From positions 1-64,000 of the forward strand of contig JAJDUP010000003.1 in the NCBI GenBank assembly GCA_022826565.1: a stretch of 64,000 bases of DNA, given 5' to 3'. Under the pieces are notes generated by a model. It did not search any database, was not told the DNA's origin, and saw only the letters and a list, made by a program, of their open reading frames with translations. The position numbers and the translations under genes were made by a program. The stretch is from Gemmatimonadota bacterium. GTDB lineage: Bacteria > Gemmatimonadota > Gemmatimonadetes > Longimicrobiales > Gaopeijiaceae. Of this stretch, positions 63,004 through 64,000 are shown piece by piece. Each line of letters begins with the position of its first letter. The first letter of the stretch is position 1.

Positions 63004-64000
63004 TCAGGGAGATTCGGTTGGAGTTGCACCTGCCCGCAGCCCGCTGGGCAACCGGGCCAGAAAAACCTGCAGCACACCTGCGTCGTCTTCGCGGACACCG
63101 ATGATCGTGTCGCCGCGGATGTCGTAGACGTCGGCCGGCGCACCCATATCGAGGACGCCAAGGTACTCGCCGCCGAGCGAGAAGGCATCCCAGAACCGCG
63201 CGCCGAAGCCGGCCGCCCTGAAGGTGTAGATCACGCGGCGATCCATCTTTGCCACCGGTCGCACCCGCTGCACGAGCACCAGGTCGTCACCGGCCTCGAT
63301 GTCCGCCATGGCGGGCAGCCGGTCCGGCACCCGGAACTGGTCGCCAAAGCCCTCAGGGACCTCCGCGTCGTCCATCCCCATGCCCCGGATGACAATCCTG
63401 AGGATCTCGTCCTGCTCGTCCGGGGTCAGCGACCGCTCCTCGTGATCCCACGAGACCGTCCGCAACGGCGCACCGTCCGCGTGGACGGTGAATTCGGGCG
63501 AGAACATCCAGCCCGCGGCGACCACGCCGGGCTCCGTGAACGACCACACGGGATGGTTCTGCCACAGCGGCTGCCGACCGTTGGGCTCTCCGGGCTCGGC
63601 CGGAGGCGTGAGCACCGCCAGCGTGTCCTCCAGCTCCTCATCGGACTGCAGGTCATACCGAGCCACCACCTCGGCTCCACCTGCCGAAATCCGCACGACC
63701 GGCATCCCGTCGCTCGCCGCCCGCCACTCCGGTATGTACGTCTGCTGAATGTCGAAGTGCCGCGACCCCATCACCTCGCCCGCGAGCGAATACCGATTGA
63801 TGGACTGGCCCATGATGTCGGGAACTACGAAGCTCTCCGGCGTCACCGCCACAAGCGCCAGCGAAGCCTCGCCGCTGAGCTCGCCGGGCCCGTCGCCCCT
63901 GCGCCCGATTCTGCGGATGAACGACCCGTCGGGCGCAAAGGTCCGGACTTCGGCCGCGTGGCCATCCAGCACGGCGATGGTGCCGTCGGCCATGACGTCC
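63004..64000 (-). CDS. 6-bladed beta-propeller protein (5' end outside window)
   Basis: At least 332 aa; the frame runs off the window end, so the start is not seen. Signature RRGDGPGELSGE near the visible N-terminus and blade repeats follow. The C-terminus (YDIRGDTIIGVREDDAGVLQVFLARLP) matches the subfamily of the M56-linked propeller at 32718. It ends just before the cyclodeaminase gene and is likely in its operon. Confidence 0.82.
   Translation of the reverse strand, partial: DVMADGTIAVLDGHAAEVRTFAPDGSFIRRIGRRGDGPGELSGEASLALVAVTPESFVVPDIMGQSINRYSLAGEVMGSRHFDIQQTYIPEWRAASDGMPVVRISAGGAEVVARYDLQSDEELEDTLAVLTPPAEPGEPNGRQPLWQNHPVWSFTEPGVVAAGWMFSPEFTVHADGAPLRTVSWDHEERSLTPDEQDEILRIVIRGMGMDDAEVPEGFGDQFRVPDRLPAMADIEAGDDLVLVQRVRPVAKMDRRVIYTFRAAGFGARFWDAFSLGGEYLGVLDMGAPADVYDIRGDTIIGVREDDAGVLQVFLARLPSGLRAGATPTESP

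Overview
The window is high-GC, gene-dense bacterial chromosome. The gene families point to Gemmatimonadota (possibly a marine or host-associated lineage). This is an inference from family content: repeated secreted 6-bladed beta-propeller lipoproteins, VPS10/sortilin-like BNR proteins, BlaI/M56 regulators, a plant-type LRR lipoprotein with a BIG2 domain, DUF2723, and a fused alpha/beta E1 dehydrogenase. No rRNA, tRNA, CRISPR array or complete insertion sequence was seen.

Layout. 1-5.9 kb: two secreted propellers, small unknown genes, a decayed lipoprotein gene and hairpin-rich non-coding DNA. 5.9-8.7 kb: an LRR lipoprotein and a barrel-like protein, both preceded by the same leader repeat. 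9.4-10.8 kb: a tyrosine integrase. 10.9-22 kb: a minus-strand run Fic - DedA - CoaE - NrnA - unknown - Fur - agmatinase - VPS10 protein - CcdA - redoxin, with several stop/start overlaps. 22-26.3 kb: plus-strand DUF255 thioredoxin-like protein and branched-chain-type E1. 26.3-30.6 kb: tandem membrane paralogues, MoeB-rhodanese and an outer-membrane-type protein. 30.9-33.9 kb: M56 sensor-protease plus propeller lipoprotein. 33.9-38.6 kb: minus-strand envelope cluster (VanZ, coiled-coil, DUF6384, DUF418). 38.7-43.4 kb: amidohydrolase lipoproteins, a damaged HicAB pair, a PPOX protein and BlaI. 43.4-52.7 kb: DUF2723 protein, alpha/beta hydrolase, second outer-membrane paralogue, propeller, second VPS10 protein, methyltransferase. 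52.7-56 kb: a broken propeller gene and two toxin-antitoxin modules (AbiE, VapBC). 56-64 kb: CocE hydrolase, two divergent M19-type proteins, a HigA-like protein, two more propellers and an ornithine cyclodeaminase homologue.

How it fits together. Most genes serve the cell envelope or secretion. Two regulatory layers are readable in the DNA. (1) Matching dyad operators (TACGA-N6-TCGT) sit around the promoters of the M56 gene and of the amidohydrolase-blaI operon 11 kb away, which links sensor and repressor in trans. (2) An AT-rich 39-bp element made of two 18-bp dyads exactly 21 bp apart (TGTAANGT-N2-ACNTTACA) occurs at four intergenic sites. One copy lies just upstream of a HigA-like gene that has lost part of its DNA-binding domain and has no toxin partner. 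Several defence or toxin-antitoxin genes show damage (hicA frameshift, higA deletion, AbiEii Asp-to-Gly), so this is an accessory-rich, partly decaying region.
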